Shown: in pieces, positions 34,103 through 44,568 of the stretch
Layout of the letters: every line of letters starts with the position of its first letter
Numbering within the stretch: position 1 is the stretch's first letter
DNA from: Pseudomonas anguilliseptica
GTDB lineage: Bacteria; Pseudomonadota; Gammaproteobacteria; Pseudomonadales; Pseudomonadaceae
DNA length: 64,000 nt
Assembly (NCBI RefSeq): GCF_900105355.1
Contig: NZ_FNSC01000001.1
Span: 3,038,001-3,102,000 of the forward strand
Direction: 5' to 3'
Position numbers and translations under genes: made by a program
Notes under the pieces: model-generated
Seen by the model: only the letters and a program-made list of their open reading frames with translations
The model's database searches: none
Told to the model about the DNA's origin: nothing

Positions 34103-37100
34103 TTGCCGCGCTGATTCGCTGGTCGGTGGCCAACCGCTTTCTGGTGCTCCTGGCCACCCTGTTTGCCACGGGGTGGGGCATTTGGTCGGTGCAAAACACG
34201 CCGATCGATGCCTTGCCGGATCTGTCCGATACCCAGGTGATTATCCGCACGCCTTATGCAGGGCAGGCCCCGCAGATCGTCGAGAATCAGGTCACCTATC
34301 CGCTGGCCAGCGCCATGCTCTCGGTGCCAGGAGCCAGCACGGTGCGCGGCTTTTCCTTCTTCGGTGACAGCTTCGTGTATGTCCTGTTCGAGGACGGCAC
34401 CGACCTCTACTGGGCGCGCTCGCGGGTGCTGGAGTACCTCAGCCAGATCCAGGAGCGCCTGCCGGCCGGGGCCAAACCGGCCCTGGGGCCGGATGCCACC
34501 GGAGTCGGCTGGATCTACCAGTACGCCCTGGTCGATCGCAGCGGCCAGCACGATCTGGCGCAGCTGCGCGCCCTGCAGGACTGGTTCCTCAACTTCGAGC
34601 TCAAGGCCCTGGCCAATGTCGCCGAGGTGGCGAGCATCGGCGGCATGGTCAAGCAGTACCAGGTGCTGCTCGACCCGATCAAGCTGGCCAGCCGCGGCAT
34701 CAGCCAGCAGCAGGTGGCGGCGGCCATCGGTGAGGCCAACCAGGAAAGCGGCGGCAGCGTGCTGGAACTGGCCGAGGCCGAATATATGGTGCGCGCTTCC
34801 GGCTACCTGCAGAGCCTCGCGGACTTTCGCACCATTCCCCTGCGCCTGGATGCCGGTGGTGTGCCGGTGACCCTGGGCGAGGTGGCGCATATCCAGCTCG
34901 GCCCGGAAATGCGCCGCGGCATCGCCGAGCTGGACGGCGAGGGCGAGGTGGTCGGCGGTGTGGTGATCCTGCGCAGCGGGGCGAACGCGCGCAGCACCAT
35001 CGACGCGGTCAAGCGCAAGCTCGACGAGCTGCAGGCCAGCCTGCCCGAGGGTGTGGAGATCGTCACCATCTACGACCGCAGTCAGCTTATCGACCGCGCG
35101 GTGCGCAACCTGGGCGAGAAGCTGGTGGAGGAGTTCGTCGTCGTGGCCCTGGTGTGCCTGGCGTTTCTCTGGCACCTGCGCTCCTCCCTGGTGGCCATCG
35201 TCTCGCTGCCGCTGGGGGTGCTGATCGCCTTTGTCGTCATGCAGCAGCAGGGCATCAACGCCAACATCATGTCCCTCGGCGGCATCGCCATCGCCATCGG
35301 CGCCATGGTCGACGCGGCCCTGGTGATGATCGAGAACGCGCACAAGAAGATCGAGCACTGGCATGCCGAGCATCCGGGCCAGCAACTCAAGGGCGAGCAG
35401 CATTGGCAGGTGATAGGTGCGGCGGCGGTGGAGGTGGGCCCGGCGCTGTTCTTCAGCCTGATGATCATCACCCTGTCGTTTATCCCGGTGTTCACCCTGC
35501 AGGCCTAGGAAGGCCGCCTGTTCGGCCCGCTGGCCTTCACCAAGACCTACGCCATGGCCGCCGCCGCCGGGCTGTCGGTAACCCTGGTGCCGGTGCTGAT
35601 GGGTTACTGGATTCGCGGGCGCATCCCGGACGAGCAGCGCAACCCGCTCAACCGCGGGCTGATCCGCCTCTACCAGCCGGCCCTGGAACAGGTGCTGCGC
35701 CATCCCAAGGCGACCCTGGTGCTGGCCCTGCTGATATTTCTCAGCGCGCTGTGGCCGGCCAGCCAGCTGGGCGGCGAGTTCCTGCCGCCGCTGGACGAGG
35801 GCGACCTGCTGTATATGCCCACCGCATTGCCCGGCTTGTCCGCGCAGAAAGCCGCGCAGCTGCTGCAGCAGAGCAACCGCATGATCAAGACGGTGCCCGA
35901 GGTGGCGCGGGTATTCGGCAAGGCCGGGCGCGCCGACAGCGCCACCGACCCGGCGCCGCTGGAGATGTTCGAGACCACCATCCAGTTCAAATCGCGCGAG
36001 CAATGGCGCCCCGGCATGACCGCGGAAAAGCTGGTGGAGGAGCTGGACCGCGCGGTGCAGGTGCCGGGTCTGGCCAACCTGTGGATTCCGCCGATCCGCA
36101 ACCGTATCGACATGCTCGCCACCGGGATCAAGAGCCCGATCGGAGTCAAGGTCGCCGGCAGTGACCTGGCGCAGATCGATGCTGTGGCCCAGGCGGTGGA
36201 GCGGGTGGCGCGTACGGTGCCCGGCGTCAGCTCGGCGCTGGCTGAACGCCTTACCGGCGGGCGCTATATCGACATCGACATCGACCGGGTGGCGGCTGCC
36301 CGCTACGGCCTGAATATCGCCGAGGTGCAGGACCTGGTGGCCGGCGCCATCGGCGGGATGAACGTCGGCGAAACTGTCGAAGGCCTGGCGCGCTTCCCCA
36401 TCAACCTGCGTTACCCGCGTGAATGGCGCGATTCATTGAGCCGTCTGCGTGAGTTGCCGATCTACACCCCGCAGGGTAGCCAGATCACCCTGGGCACGGT
36501 GGCCCAGATCGGTATCAGCGACGGCCCGCCCATGCTCAGAAGCGAGAATGCGCGGCCCTCCGGCTGGGTCTATATCGACACCCGCGGCCGCGACATGGCC
36601 TCGGTAGTGAGGGACCTGCGCCAGGCCATCGCCGAGCAGGTGCGCCTGCAACCCGGCATGAGCCTGAGCTTCGCCGGTCAGTTCGAATTTCTCGAACGGG
36701 CCAATGCGCGGCTCAAACTGGTGGTGCCAGCCACCCTGCTGATCATCTTCGTGCTGCTCTACCTGTGCTTCTCGCGCTTCGACGAGGCGTTGCTGATCAT
36801 GGCCACGCTGCCGTTCGCCCTGACGGGTGGCATCTGGTTCCTCTACTGGCTGGACTACAACCTGTCGGTGGCCACCGGGGTGGGCTTTATCGCCCTGGCG
36901 GGTGTAGCGGCGGAGTTCGGCGTGATCATGCTCTTGTACCTGCGCAACGCCTGGGCCGAGCGCCAGGCGGCGGGGCAGGGCACACCGGCGGCATTGTTTG
37001 CGGCTATTCGCGAGGGTGCGGTGCAACGGGTGCGGCCCAAGGCGATGACAGTGGCGACCATCATCGCCGGTCTGTTGCCGATTCTGCTGGGCAGTGGCAG

Positions 37101-37278
37101 CGGTAGCGAGATCATGAGCCGCATCGCCGCGCCCATGGTCGGCGGCATGCTCAGTGCGCCGCTGCTGTCGTTGCTGGTGCTGCCGGCGGCCTATCAGCTG
37201 TTGCGCCTGCGCGAGTTGCGGTGTCAGGGGGAGGGCGCTGGGGCCGTGTCTGCTTTATCCGAACAGGAGCGCAGTTAG
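34099..37278 (+). pseudogene. cusA: Heavy-metal RND pump CusA with an internal amber codon
   Basis: An HME-RND proton antiporter for Cu(I)/Ag(I). The frame 34099-37278 would encode 1059 residues, a normal length. It reads [44 protein letters not shown], then the HME block [22 protein letters not shown]. At 35506-35508 a TAG interrupts [21 protein letters not shown], where family members have Gln (CAG). The second part continues in the same frame to 37278 with no other fault. The break comes in the first membrane bundle, so neither half should work unless the codon is suppressed or misread. A restart ATG exists at 35554 without a good ribosome site. Confidence 0.92.
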
Positions 37279-37341
37279 TGGGCAGGTGCCTGGCGATCAG
37301 CGTTCAGGCTTAAGTTATGGCAGGGAGTAGGCGGCTGGCTG

Positions 37342-37373
37342 TCCGGGTCACAGCAGCTCTGATGTAACCCGGA
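37342..37373. repeat. Small inverted repeat after cusA
   Basis: TCCGGGT (37342-37348) and ACCCGGA (37367-37373) are perfect inverse complements around 18 bases. It lies between the convergent ends of cusA and the Met-rich protein gene. No U-run follows; a terminator role is only possible. Confidence 0.4.
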
Positions 37374-37412
37374 TGGCGAGTTCACTCGGCCACCCGGGCG
37401 GGTTCAGCTGTA

Positions 37413-37709
37413 TCACTGGCCTTGCTGCATGCCTTGGCGCATCATGCTCATCTTGTCCTGCATGGCCTTGTGGTGTTCGGCGCGGATTTTCTGTTTTTCC
37501 TCCGGGGTTTTGGCGGCGTGCATCTGCTGCATCATCTCGTGCATCTTGCCCATGTCCATGCCGCCCATCATGCCCATGCCTTGGCCTGCGGTGGCGGGTG
37601 GGGTGGCGGCACCTTGGGGGTGATGGGCCTCCTCGGCAAAGGCCGGGGCGGCCAGCAGTGCGCCGGTCAGGGCGAGGGCGGTCAGGGTCTTGTAGGTGAA
37701 TGTGCGCAT
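37413..37709 (-). CDS. Met/His-rich periplasmic protein, probable copper binder
   Basis: 98 residues from the ATG at 37709 (GGAG seven bases upstream). The Sec signal is RTFTYKTLTALALTGALLAAPAFA. The mature part is EEAHHPQGAATPPATAGQGM, then GMMGGMDMGKMHEMMQQMHA and a helical Lys/Glu tail ending in MSMMRQGMQQGQ. Eighteen or so Met and several His residues suit Cu(I)/Ag(I) binding. It follows the P-type ATPase gene by 20 bases on the same strand. A long open frame running over it from 38885 is a shadow of the ATPase. Confidence 0.8.
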   Translation of the reverse strand: MRTFTYKTLTALALTGALLAAPAFAEEAHHPQGAATPPATAGQGMGMMGGMDMGKMHEMMQQMHAAKTPEEKQKIRAEHHKAMQDKMSMMRQGMQQGQ

Positions 37710-37729
37710 GGTGTTTCTCCTGCTGGGTT

Positions 37730-40003
37730 TTATTGGGTTTTGCGGATAACGCTCAAGGAAGCTCGCTTGAGCAGTAGGGAATTGGCGATCACCGACAGCG
37801 AACTGGCGGTCATGGCGATCACGCCGATCATCGGGTGGAGCAGGCCGACGGCGGCGATGGGAATGGCGGCGACGTTGTAGGCCGAGGCCCAGATCAGGTT
37901 TTCGACGATCTTGCGGAAGGTCAGGCGCGACAGCTGCGCGGCCTCCACCAGGCCTATCAGGCGTCCGCCGACCAGGATCACGTCGGCGGCTTCCATGGCT
38001 ACGTCGGCGCCACTGCCGATGGCAATGCCGACATTGGCCTGCTTCAGGGCCGGGGCGTCGTTGATACCGTCGCCGACCATAGCCACCCACGGGCCGTATT
38101 CGGCTTGTAGCTGGCGAATCACTTCGACCTTGCCGCTGGGCAGGACACCTGCGTGTACGCTGTCGATGCCCACTTGCGCGGCGATATGGGCGGCGGCGCG
38201 CGGGTTGTCGCCGGTCAGCATCACGGTGTGGATGCCCAGGGCGCGCAGTTCGGCGATGGCGGCCTGGGCGTCCTCCTTGAGGCTGTCGGCCACCGCCACC
38301 ACGCCGATCAAGTGTTCGGCGCGGGCCACATAGAGGGCGGTCTTGCCCTGGTTTTCCAGGGGTTCCAGCTGGCTGGCCAGGGCGGCGGTGTCCACCTGGC
38401 ATTGCTGCATCCAGCGCGCATTGCCGACGCGGATCAACTGACCGTCCACCTGGCTCTGCACGCCCAGGCCGTTGAGCGCCTGGAATTCGCTCAGGGCACC
38501 CAGTTCCAGGCCGAGTTCCTTGGTGCGTTCGACCATGGCCTGGGCAATCGGGTGCTCGGAGCCGTATTCCACGCTGGCCGCCAGGCGCAGCAGCGCCTGT
38601 TCGTCGACTCCGGCGCTGGGCAGGCAATCGGTGACCACCGGCTTGCCCAGGGTGATGGTGCCGGTCTTGTCCAGCACCATCACCTTGATGTCCTTGAACA
38701 TCTGAATGGCGGTGCCGGAACGGTAGAGAATGCCGCGCTCGGCGCCGCGGCCGGCACCCACCATCAACGCGGTCGGGGTGGCCAGACCGAGGGCGCAGGG
38801 GCAGGCGATCACCAGCACCGCGACCGCCGACAACAGCCCCGGCGACAGCTCTGGGTTGACCCAGGGCAACCAGGTTGCGCCCCATACCAGCACGCCGCGC
38901 AGCGATTCGCCCCAGAGCAGCCAGACCACCAGGCTGGCCAGGCTGATCAGCAGCACCAGGGGCACGAAGCGCCCGGTCACGCGGTCGGCGAACTCCTGGA
39001 TCGGCACCTTGGAGCTTTGCGCGTGCTCGACCAGGTCGATCACCTGGGCCAGGAAGGTGTCCTGGCCGACCCTGGTGGCGCGCACGGTGAGCAGGCCTTC
39101 CTTGTTCAGGGTCGCGCCTATCACCGCATCCCCCGGGCCTTTCTCCTTCGGCAGCGATTCGCCGGTGGCCAGGGACTCGTCGACATGGCTGTTACCCTCG
39201 ACCACTTCGCCGTCGCTGGGGATTTTCTCGCCGGGGCGCACCAGCATCAGGTCGCCGACCACCACGGCTTCGATTGGCACCTGGACTTCCTTGCCGTCGC
39301 GCAGCAGCACCGCGCTCTTGGCCCCCAGTTCCAGCATCTTGCGGATCGCTTGGGAGGCGCGCCCCTTGGCGCGGGCCTCCAGATAGCGGCCGATCAGGTG
39401 GAAGGTGGTGATGGTGGCGGCCATCTCGACGAAGGAGGTCATGGGGTAGATAAACCCTACCAGGCCGATAAAGTAGGGCGGCAGGCTGCCCAGGCTGATC
39501 AGCACATCCATATTGGCGGTGCGGTTGCGCAGCGCCTTCCAGGCCGATACATGGGTGCTGGCTCCAGCGATAAACACCGGAATGGCGGCGAGCACCACCA
39601 CGATGGCCAGGTAGCCGGGCACCGCTACACCGGCCATGGGCAAAACCATCAGCAGCATGATCAGGGTCGCCGGTACGCCGGCTATCCACATGCGTCGCCA
39701 GGCGTCGCGCAGGTACTGCTCTTCCTCTGCGGCCCCTGTGGGTTCGCCCTCGGTAGTGGCCAGCACCGCCTTGGCCACCTGATAGCCGGCTTGCTCCACG
39801 GCCTGCTGGAGGGCGGGAAGGCTGGTCTGCTCGGCATCGAACTCGATGCGCACCTTGTGGCTGGCAATGCTGGTGCTCAGCTCGGCGATACCCGGCAGGC
39901 GCTTGAGCGACTGGCTGACCAGGCCGGCGCAATGGTCGCTACCCATGCCGGGCACTATCAATATCGCAGTCTGGCGACTGCCGATTGATTCGATCGCATT
40001 CAT
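37730..40003 (-). CDS. P1B-type copper/silver-translocating ATPase
   Basis: 757 residues, inner-membrane Cu(I)/Ag(I) exporter (CopA group). An N-terminal HMA domain (about residues 10-80) has GMGSDHC where GMxCxxC is usual, so the first Cys is Ser. The actuator loop has TGES, and the transmembrane metal site is [17 protein letters not shown] (CPC). Phosphorylation site [14 protein letters not shown]-site HP in [11 protein letters not shown], and hinge [14 protein letters not shown] complete the set. The CPC with downstream YN and MxxxS-type helices ([12 protein letters not shown]) indicates Cu(I) specificity. It is the head of a minus-strand pair with the Met-rich protein. Confidence 0.92.
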   Translation of the reverse strand: MNAIESIGSRQTAILIVPGMGSDHCAGLVSQSLKRLPGIAELSTSIASHKVRIEFDAEQTSLPALQQAVEQAGYQVAKAVLATTEGEPTGAAEEEQYLRDAWRRMWIAGVPATLIMLLMVLPMAGVAVPGYLAIVVVLAAIPVFIAGASTHVSAWKALRNRTANMDVLISLGSLPPYFIGLVGFIYPMTSFVEMAATITTFHLIGRYLEARAKGRASQAIRKMLELGAKSAVLLRDGKEVQVPIEAVVVGDLMLVRPGEKIPSDGEVVEGNSHVDESLATGESLPKEKGPGDAVIGATLNKEGLLTVRATRVGQDTFLAQVIDLVEHAQSSKVPIQEFADRVTGRFVPLVLLISLASLVVWLLWGESLRGVLVWGATWLPWVNPELSPGLLSAVAVLVIACPCALGLATPTALMVGAGRGAERGILYRSGTAIQMFKDIKVMVLDKTGTITLGKPVVTDCLPSAGVDEQALLRLAASVEYGSEHPIAQAMVERTKELGLELGALSEFQALNGLGVQSQVDGQLIRVGNARWMQQCQVDTAALASQLEPLENQGKTALYVARAEHLIGVVAVADSLKEDAQAAIAELRALGIHTVMLTGDNPRAAAHIAAQVGIDSVHAGVLPSGKVEVIRQLQAEYGPWVAMVGDGINDAPALKQANVGIAIGSGADVAMEAADVILVGGRLIGLVEAAQLSRLTFRKIVENLIWASAYNVAAIPIAAVGLLHPMIGVIAMTASSLSVIANSLLLKRASLSVIRKTQ

Positions 40004-40098
40004 GGCCTGGGCTCCTGTTGAGCAGGCTTAGTGGCGGCAGTGCCGAACAGTTGTGGGATCAAGGCTGGCATTCGCGTCATCTGCTGGCGCCTCCTGGC

Positions 40099-40314
40099 TT
40101 AGTGCCGGTGATCGTCGTGCCTGCCATGGCCGCTGTGCATAAACAGATGCATCAGCGGGCACAGCAGCAGGATCAGATAGGGCAGGGCAGCGAGCAGATG
40201 GGTTTCGTGCTCTTCCCAGAGGAGAAACAGGGCGATGGTTGCGAAAAACACCAGTGCAGGCCAGAGGCGCCAGGGGTTGTTGGCGGCATGGGCGCGATGC
40301 GGGTCATGGGGCAT
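40099..40314 (-). CDS. Small DUF2933-like membrane protein
   Basis: 71 residues from the ATG at 40314, with GGAG nine bases upstream; a longer start at 40356 is less likely. One or two membrane helices (LWPALVFFATIALFLLWEEHETHLLAALPYLILLLCPLMHLFMH) are followed by a His-rich end (HSGHGRHDDHRH). This layout fits the DUF2933 family often found beside copper resistance genes. Function is unknown; the His tail could bind metal. Confidence 0.72.
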   Translation of the reverse strand: MPHDPHRAHAANNPWRLWPALVFFATIALFLLWEEHETHLLAALPYLILLLCPLMHLFMHSGHGRHDDHRH

Positions 40315-40406
40315 GTGGGCACTCTCCAAAAAACCGAGGGGCGCAGCGCTATGCATGGCGTGGGCCGGCGCAGCGCGGCTGCGGGTTTTAGCAGGGGAGA
40401 GTGGCG

Positions 40407-40794
40407 CTATTCGTTATAGCGATGCAGCTGCTTGCGAATAGGCGCGGGTAGGCTGGGGTGGAATAAGGGAATGCGCAGTAAGCGGCCGCTGCGCCGCTGC
40501 AGATCCTTGAGCAGGCCAAGGCTACCAGCCAGGGCGAACAGGGCGGTCAAGGCCAGGAGCGTGAGCAGTTGCTGGTTGAACGGCGCGTTCTGCACGGCGC
40601 TGCAGCTATCCGCTATGCCATGTGTCATGGCTGGCATGCTCGTGGTCGCTGTAGGAGACGACCTCGGCGGCGTCGTGGACGTGGGCGCTGGCAACCTGAA
40701 TATGGGCAAAGGAGCAGGCGAAAAGCAGCGCACACCAGAGCGCCAGCAGATGTCTGCTGAATGCTCTATGGCGGCTGCGCATCGCCTGGATCAT
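40407..40794 (-). pseudogene. His-rich membrane protein split by a frameshift
   Basis: The first frame, from the ATG at 40794, gives MIQAMRSRHRAFSRHLLALW, a signal or membrane helix, then AHVHDAAEVVSYSDHEHASH and a stop at 40606. The neighbouring frame from about 40610 gives DSCSAVQNAPFNQQLLTLLALTALFALAGSLGLLKDL and a basic tail to 40407. Removing one base near 40608-40611 joins them into one protein of about 128 residues with two helices around a His-rich loop. No named family recognised. It lies at the edge of the copper block. Confidence 0.5.
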
Positions 40795-40932
40795 GGAATT
40801 TTTCCGTGTCGATAAAATACTGACGCTTTGATTAAGGCTTAGTTGCAGCCATGCGCAATTGATTCAGATCACGGTTGTCGCAAGTCGTTATTGCGTGTGT
40901 GCAACGCCACTCTGTGAAGTTGGGCCAGCTGA

Positions 40933-41850
40933 TCAGCGCGCCACGCTGACCCCTTCCAGATTGGCGAAGGAGGTGTCCTTGGCGGTGAGCAGGAAGTCGC
41001 GCATAAAGGGCGCATCGAGCATATCGGTGCGGATGCCGGCGTACAGGGTGGCGAACAGGCCCTTGTCGCCCAGGCGCTTGGCCGTGACATAGCCGCGCGA
41101 GCTGTATTCGTGCAGCGCCCAGTTGGGCAGGCCGCACACGCCCCGGCCGCTGGCCACCAGCTGCATCATCATCACCGTCAGTTCCGAAGTGCGTACCTGG
41201 ACCGGCTCGACATCGGCCGGTTCGAGGAAGCGGGTAAAGATATCCAGGCGGTCGCGTTCCACCGGGTAGGTGATCAGGGTTTCCGTGGCCAGATCTTCGG
41301 GCTGGATAAAAGGCTTGGCGGCCAGCGGATGCTGGTTGGCCACGGCGAGCATGGCTTCGTAGGTAAACAACGGCACATAGGTGATACCGGCCAGCTCCAG
41401 CGGGTCGCTGGTCACTACCAGGTCCAGATCACCGCGCGCCAGCGCCGGCAGCGGGGCGAAGGAGAAGCCCGAGGCCAGATCCAGTTCCACTTCCGGCCAG
41501 GCATCGCGGAATTGGTCGATGGTCGGCATCAGCCACTGGAAGCAGCTGTGGCATTCGATGGCCATGTGCAGGCGGCCGGCAGTACCGCCGGCCAGGCGCG
41601 CCAGCTCGCGTTCGGCGCTGCGCAGCAGCGGCAATACCGTGTCGGACAGCTGCAGCAGGCGCAGGCCGGCGCTGGTAAAGCGCACCGGCTTGGTTTTGCG
41701 CACGAACAGCGGCATGCCCAGACGCTCCTCCAGCTCCTTGAACTGATGCGACAGCGCCGATTGGGTCAGGTGCAGGCGCTCGGCGGCATCCACCAGGCTT
41801 TCGCTTTCGCGCAGGGCGTGCAGGGTTTTCAGGTGGCGCAATTCGAGCAT
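40933..41850 (-). CDS. metR: LysR-family regulator MetR
   Basis: 305 residues from the ATG at 41850. The upstream extension to 41943 runs through a repeat element and is not coding. The N-terminal HTH reads LELRHLKTLHALRESESLVDAAERLHLTQSALSHQFKELEERLG; the effector domain follows with ECHSCFQWLMPTIDQFRDAWPEVELDL, which is distinctive for MetR. It activates metE, using homocysteine as coinducer. It is divergent from metE, the classic arrangement, and a GAGG lies before the ATG. Confidence 0.93.
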   Translation of the reverse strand: MLELRHLKTLHALRESESLVDAAERLHLTQSALSHQFKELEERLGMPLFVRKTKPVRFTSAGLRLLQLSDTVLPLLRSAERELARLAGGTAGRLHMAIECHSCFQWLMPTIDQFRDAWPEVELDLASGFSFAPLPALARGDLDLVVTSDPLELAGITYVPLFTYEAMLAVANQHPLAAKPFIQPEDLATETLITYPVERDRLDIFTRFLEPADVEPVQVRTSELTVMMMQLVASGRGVCGLPNWALHEYSSRGYVTAKRLGDKGLFATLYAGIRTDMLDAPFMRDFLLTAKDTSFANLEGVSVAR

Positions 41851-41869
41851 GGCGGGCCTCGGCGGGAGG

Positions 41870-41948
41870 GTAGGGTGGATGACGCTGTTTTCATCCACCA
41901 TTGGCAAGCACCGGTGGTGGTGGATGGATGAAGCGTCATTCACCCTAC
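41870..41948. repeat. GTAGGGTGGATG palindromic repeat, copy 2
   Basis: A 79-base element with the same arms as 15997-16069: GTAGGGTGGATGACGCTGTT at one end and ATTCACCCTAC at the other, with inner TTTTCATCCACCA and TGGTGGATGGATGAA pairing. It sits 20 bases before the metR start, between metR and the shared promoter region. Confidence 0.8.
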
Positions 41949-41980
41949 ATGAATAAAACTATAGATCAAGACGAATAGGT

Positions 41981-41993
41981 TGAGTTTGTCTCA
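41981..41993. promoter_or_regulatory. Candidate MetR operator between metR and metE
   Basis: TGAGTTTGTCTCA is an inverted repeat TGAG-N5-CTCA that fits the LysR T-N11-A rule and recalls the MetR site TGAA-N5-TTCA. It lies 57 bases before metE and 131 bases before metR. Confidence 0.5.
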
Positions 41994-42049
41994 CGTAGGA
42001 GGTTTGTCGAGAATGGCGCCATCTTATTGATCTGCTGGAGCGTTTTGAC

Positions 42050-44368
42050 ATGGCCTTGTCTCATTCCCTGGGTTTCCCCCGTATCGGTCGCGACCGTGAA
42101 CTGAAAAAAGCCCTGGAGGCCTACTGGAAAGGCGAGTTGGACGAGGCTGGCCTGCAAGCGGTTGGTCGCGAGTTGCGTGCGGCTCACTGGCAACTGCAGA
42201 AAGACGCAGGTATCGACCTGCTGCCGGTCGGCGACTTCGCCTGGTACGACCAGGTGCTCAGCCACTCGCTGACGTTCGGCGTGATCCCTGAGCGTTTCCG
42301 CCCGCATACCGGCAAGCCGACCCTGGATACCCTATTTGCCATGGCGCGTGGTGCCGTTGCAGACAAGAGCAGCAACAGCTGTTGTGGCGGGGCCCACGCT
42401 CAGCCCCTTCTTGCACAAGAGCTAACCAAATGGTTCGACACCAACTACCACTACCTGGTCCCCGAATTTACCGCCGATCAGCAGTTCCAGCTGAGCTGGG
42501 AACAATTGTTCGAGGAAGTCGAAGAGGCCCACGCTCTGGGCCATCGGGTCAAACCGGTGCTGATCGGCCCGCTGACCTATCTGTGGCTGGGCAAAGCCAA
42601 GGGCAGCGAGTTCGACCGTCTCGACCTGCTGGAACGGCTGCTGCCGGTCTACGGTGAAATCCTCCAGCGCCTGGCTGCTCAAGGCGTGGAATGGGTGCAG
42701 ATCGACGAGCCGATTCTGGTGCTGGATCTGCCGCAAGCCTGGAAGAATGCCTTCGAGCGTGCCTACAACCTGCTGCAGCGCGAGCCCGGCAAGAAGCTGA
42801 TCGCCACCTATTTCGCCGGCCTGGAAGACAACCTCGGTCTGGCCGCCAGCCTGCCGGTGGATGGCCTGCATATCGACCTGGTGCGTGCGCCCGAGCAGTT
42901 CCCCACCATCCTCGACCGCCTGCCGGCTTATAAGGTGTTGTCTCTGGGTGTGGTCAACGGCCGCAACGTCTGGCGTACCGATCTGCAGCAGGCCCTGTCG
43001 GTTCTGCAACAGGCTCAGGAACGTTTGGGCGAACGTCTGTGGGTCGCGCCAAGCTGCTCGTTGCTGCACAGCCCGGTCGACCTGAACCGTGAGGACAAGC
43101 TGGATGATGAGCTGAAAAGCTGGCTGGCCTTTGCCGTACAGAAGTGTGAAGAAGTGGCGCTGCTGACCACGGCCCTGAATGCCCCGCAGGAGGCTCAGGT
43201 GCAGGCCGCGCTGGCGGTAAGCCGAGCCGTGCAGGCCAGCCGAGCGCAGTCACCACGTATCCATAAACCAGCGGTGCAGGCCCGTTTGGCGGCCATTACC
43301 GCTGCCGACAGCCAGCGCCAGTCGCCATTTACCACGCGCATTGAGCGGCAGCGTGCACGGCTGCAGTTACCGGCCTTGCCGACCACGACCATCGGCTCGT
43401 TCCCGCAGACTGCGTCGATCCGCCTGGCGCGTCAGGCGTTCAAGGCTGGCAAGCTGTCGGCGGGGGATTACACCGAGGCCATGCACAGCGAAATCCGTCA
43501 TGCCGTAGAGGTGCAGGAAAACCTCGGCCTGGATGTGCTGGTGCACGGCGAGGCCGAACGCAACGACATGGTCGAGTACTTCGCTGAGCAACTCGACGGC
43601 TATGCCTTCACCCGTTTCGGTTGGGTACAGAGCTATGGCTCACGTTGCGTCAAACCGGCGGTGATCTACGGCGATCTGAGTCGGCCCAAGGCCATGACCG
43701 TGAGCTGGATCGGTTATGCGCAAACCCTCACCCGCAAGGTGATGAAGGGCATGTTGACCGGCCCGGTGACCATGCTGATGTGGTCCTTCCCGCGTGACGA
43801 TATTTCCCGTGAGCAGCAGGCGCGCCAGCTGGCTCTGGCCATTCGTGACGAGGTGGTGGACCTGGAAACAGCCGGGATCAAGATCATCCAGATCGACGAA
43901 GCCGCCTTCCGTGAAGGTCTGCCGCTGCGTCAGGCGCAGTGGCAGGGCTACCTGAACTGGGCCACCGAAGCGTTCCGCCTGTGCGCCTCGGGCGTGCGTG
44001 ATGAAACGCAGATCCACACCCATATGTGCTACAGCGAGTTCAATGATGTGATCGAGTCCATCGCCGCCATGGATGCCGACGTGATCACCATCGAAACCTC
44101 GCGTTCGGACATGGAGCTGCTGGAAGCCTTCGAGCGCTTCGACTACCCCAACGACATCGGCCCCGGCGTGTATGACATCCACTCGCCACGGGTGCCGGAC
44201 AGCAGCGAGATGGTCAAGTTGCTGCACAAGGCCGCGCAGCGTATTCCCGCCGAGCGACTGTGGGTCAACCCGGACTGCGGCCTGAAAACCCGCGCCTGGC
44301 CGGAGACCGAAGCGGCGTTGATCAATATGGTGGCGGCGGCTCGTCAGCTGCGTAGCGAACTGGCCTGA
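42050..44368 (+). CDS. metE: Cobalamin-independent methionine synthase
   Basis: 772 residues. Methylates homocysteine with 5-methyltetrahydropteroyltriglutamate; needs zinc. It begins [30 protein letters not shown]-terminal half contains [15 protein letters not shown]; the C-terminal barrel has [20 protein letters not shown], the folate/Hcy segment and zinc ligands in [12 protein letters not shown] (His, Cys), [14 protein letters not shown] (Glu) and [10 protein letters not shown] (Cys). A short Ser/Cys-rich loop [12 protein letters not shown] (about residues 106-117) replaces a variable loop of other MetE. GGAG precedes the start. Controlled by the divergent MetR. Confidence 0.96.
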   Translation: MALSHSLGFPRIGRDRELKKALEAYWKGELDEAGLQAVGRELRAAHWQLQKDAGIDLLPVGDFAWYDQVLSHSLTFGVIPERFRPHTGKPTLDTLFAMARGAVADKSSNSCCGGAHAQPLLAQELTKWFDTNYHYLVPEFTADQQFQLSWEQLFEEVEEAHALGHRVKPVLIGPLTYLWLGKAKGSEFDRLDLLERLLPVYGEILQRLAAQGVEWVQIDEPILVLDLPQAWKNAFERAYNLLQREPGKKLIATYFAGLEDNLGLAASLPVDGLHIDLVRAPEQFPTILDRLPAYKVLSLGVVNGRNVWRTDLQQALSVLQQAQERLGERLWVAPSCSLLHSPVDLNREDKLDDELKSWLAFAVQKCEEVALLTTALNAPQEAQVQAALAVSRAVQASRAQSPRIHKPAVQARLAAITAADSQRQSPFTTRIERQRARLQLPALPTTTIGSFPQTASIRLARQAFKAGKLSAGDYTEAMHSEIRHAVEVQENLGLDVLVHGEAERNDMVEYFAEQLDGYAFTRFGWVQSYGSRCVKPAVIYGDLSRPKAMTVSWIGYAQTLTRKVMKGMLTGPVTMLMWSFPRDDISREQQARQLALAIRDEVVDLETAGIKIIQIDEAAFREGLPLRQAQWQGYLNWATEAFRLCASGVRDETQIHTHMCYSEFNDVIESIAAMDADVITIETSRSDMELLEAFERFDYPNDIGPGVYDIHSPRVPDSSEMVKLLHKAAQRIPAERLWVNPDCGLKTRAWPETEAALINMVAAARQLRSELA

Positions 44369-44378
44369 TCCGCGGCCT

Positions 44379-44450
44379 GTCGCGGCTAAAGCCCCTGCCA
44401 TGGCCCTGATCGGCTGTGGTGGGGGCTTGGTTTTGCTGGCAGCAAAAATA
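44379..44450. repeat. Degenerate REP-type sequence after metE
   Basis: GTCGCGGCTAAAGCCCCTGC followed after about 15 bases by GGTGGGGGCTTGG resembles the two arms of the REP found in phnN, but the second arm is eroded. A short GCTGGCAGC hairpin with AAAAA follows. It lies 11 bases beyond the metE stop. Confidence 0.5.
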
Positions 44451-44568
44451 CCGCTCGTCTTCCTTCATCAAATTGTCACGCTTGTGTGGCAGCGCACTCG
44501 TACAAACATCATCACACTCGCGTCTTAATGGGGGGCTGCGTTCTGCTGTCCCATGGCTGGGTGACGCC

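Noticed and set aside
33916..36003. 695-codon minus-strand open frame opposite cusB and cusA
   Set aside because: Shadow frame; composition is His/Gln/Arg-rich with no domain, while the plus strand carries a clear RND pump.
37413..38885. 490-codon minus-strand open frame across the ATPase C-terminus
   Set aside because: Only its last 98 codons are a real gene (Met-rich protein). The rest is low-complexity Arg/Gly/Pro text antiparallel in frame to the P-type ATPase.
38153..39988. 611-codon plus-strand open frame opposite the copper ATPase
   Set aside because: No recognisable motif and biased composition; the minus strand has all P-type ATPase motifs.
40004..40098. CueR-type operator upstream of the copper ATPase
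   Set aside because: No clear ACCTT-N-AAGGT palindrome with a 19-base spacer was found.
41948..42050. Cobalamin riboswitch upstream of metE
   Set aside because: The gap is only about 100 bases and no B12-box-like conserved string was seen; MetR control explains the layout better.
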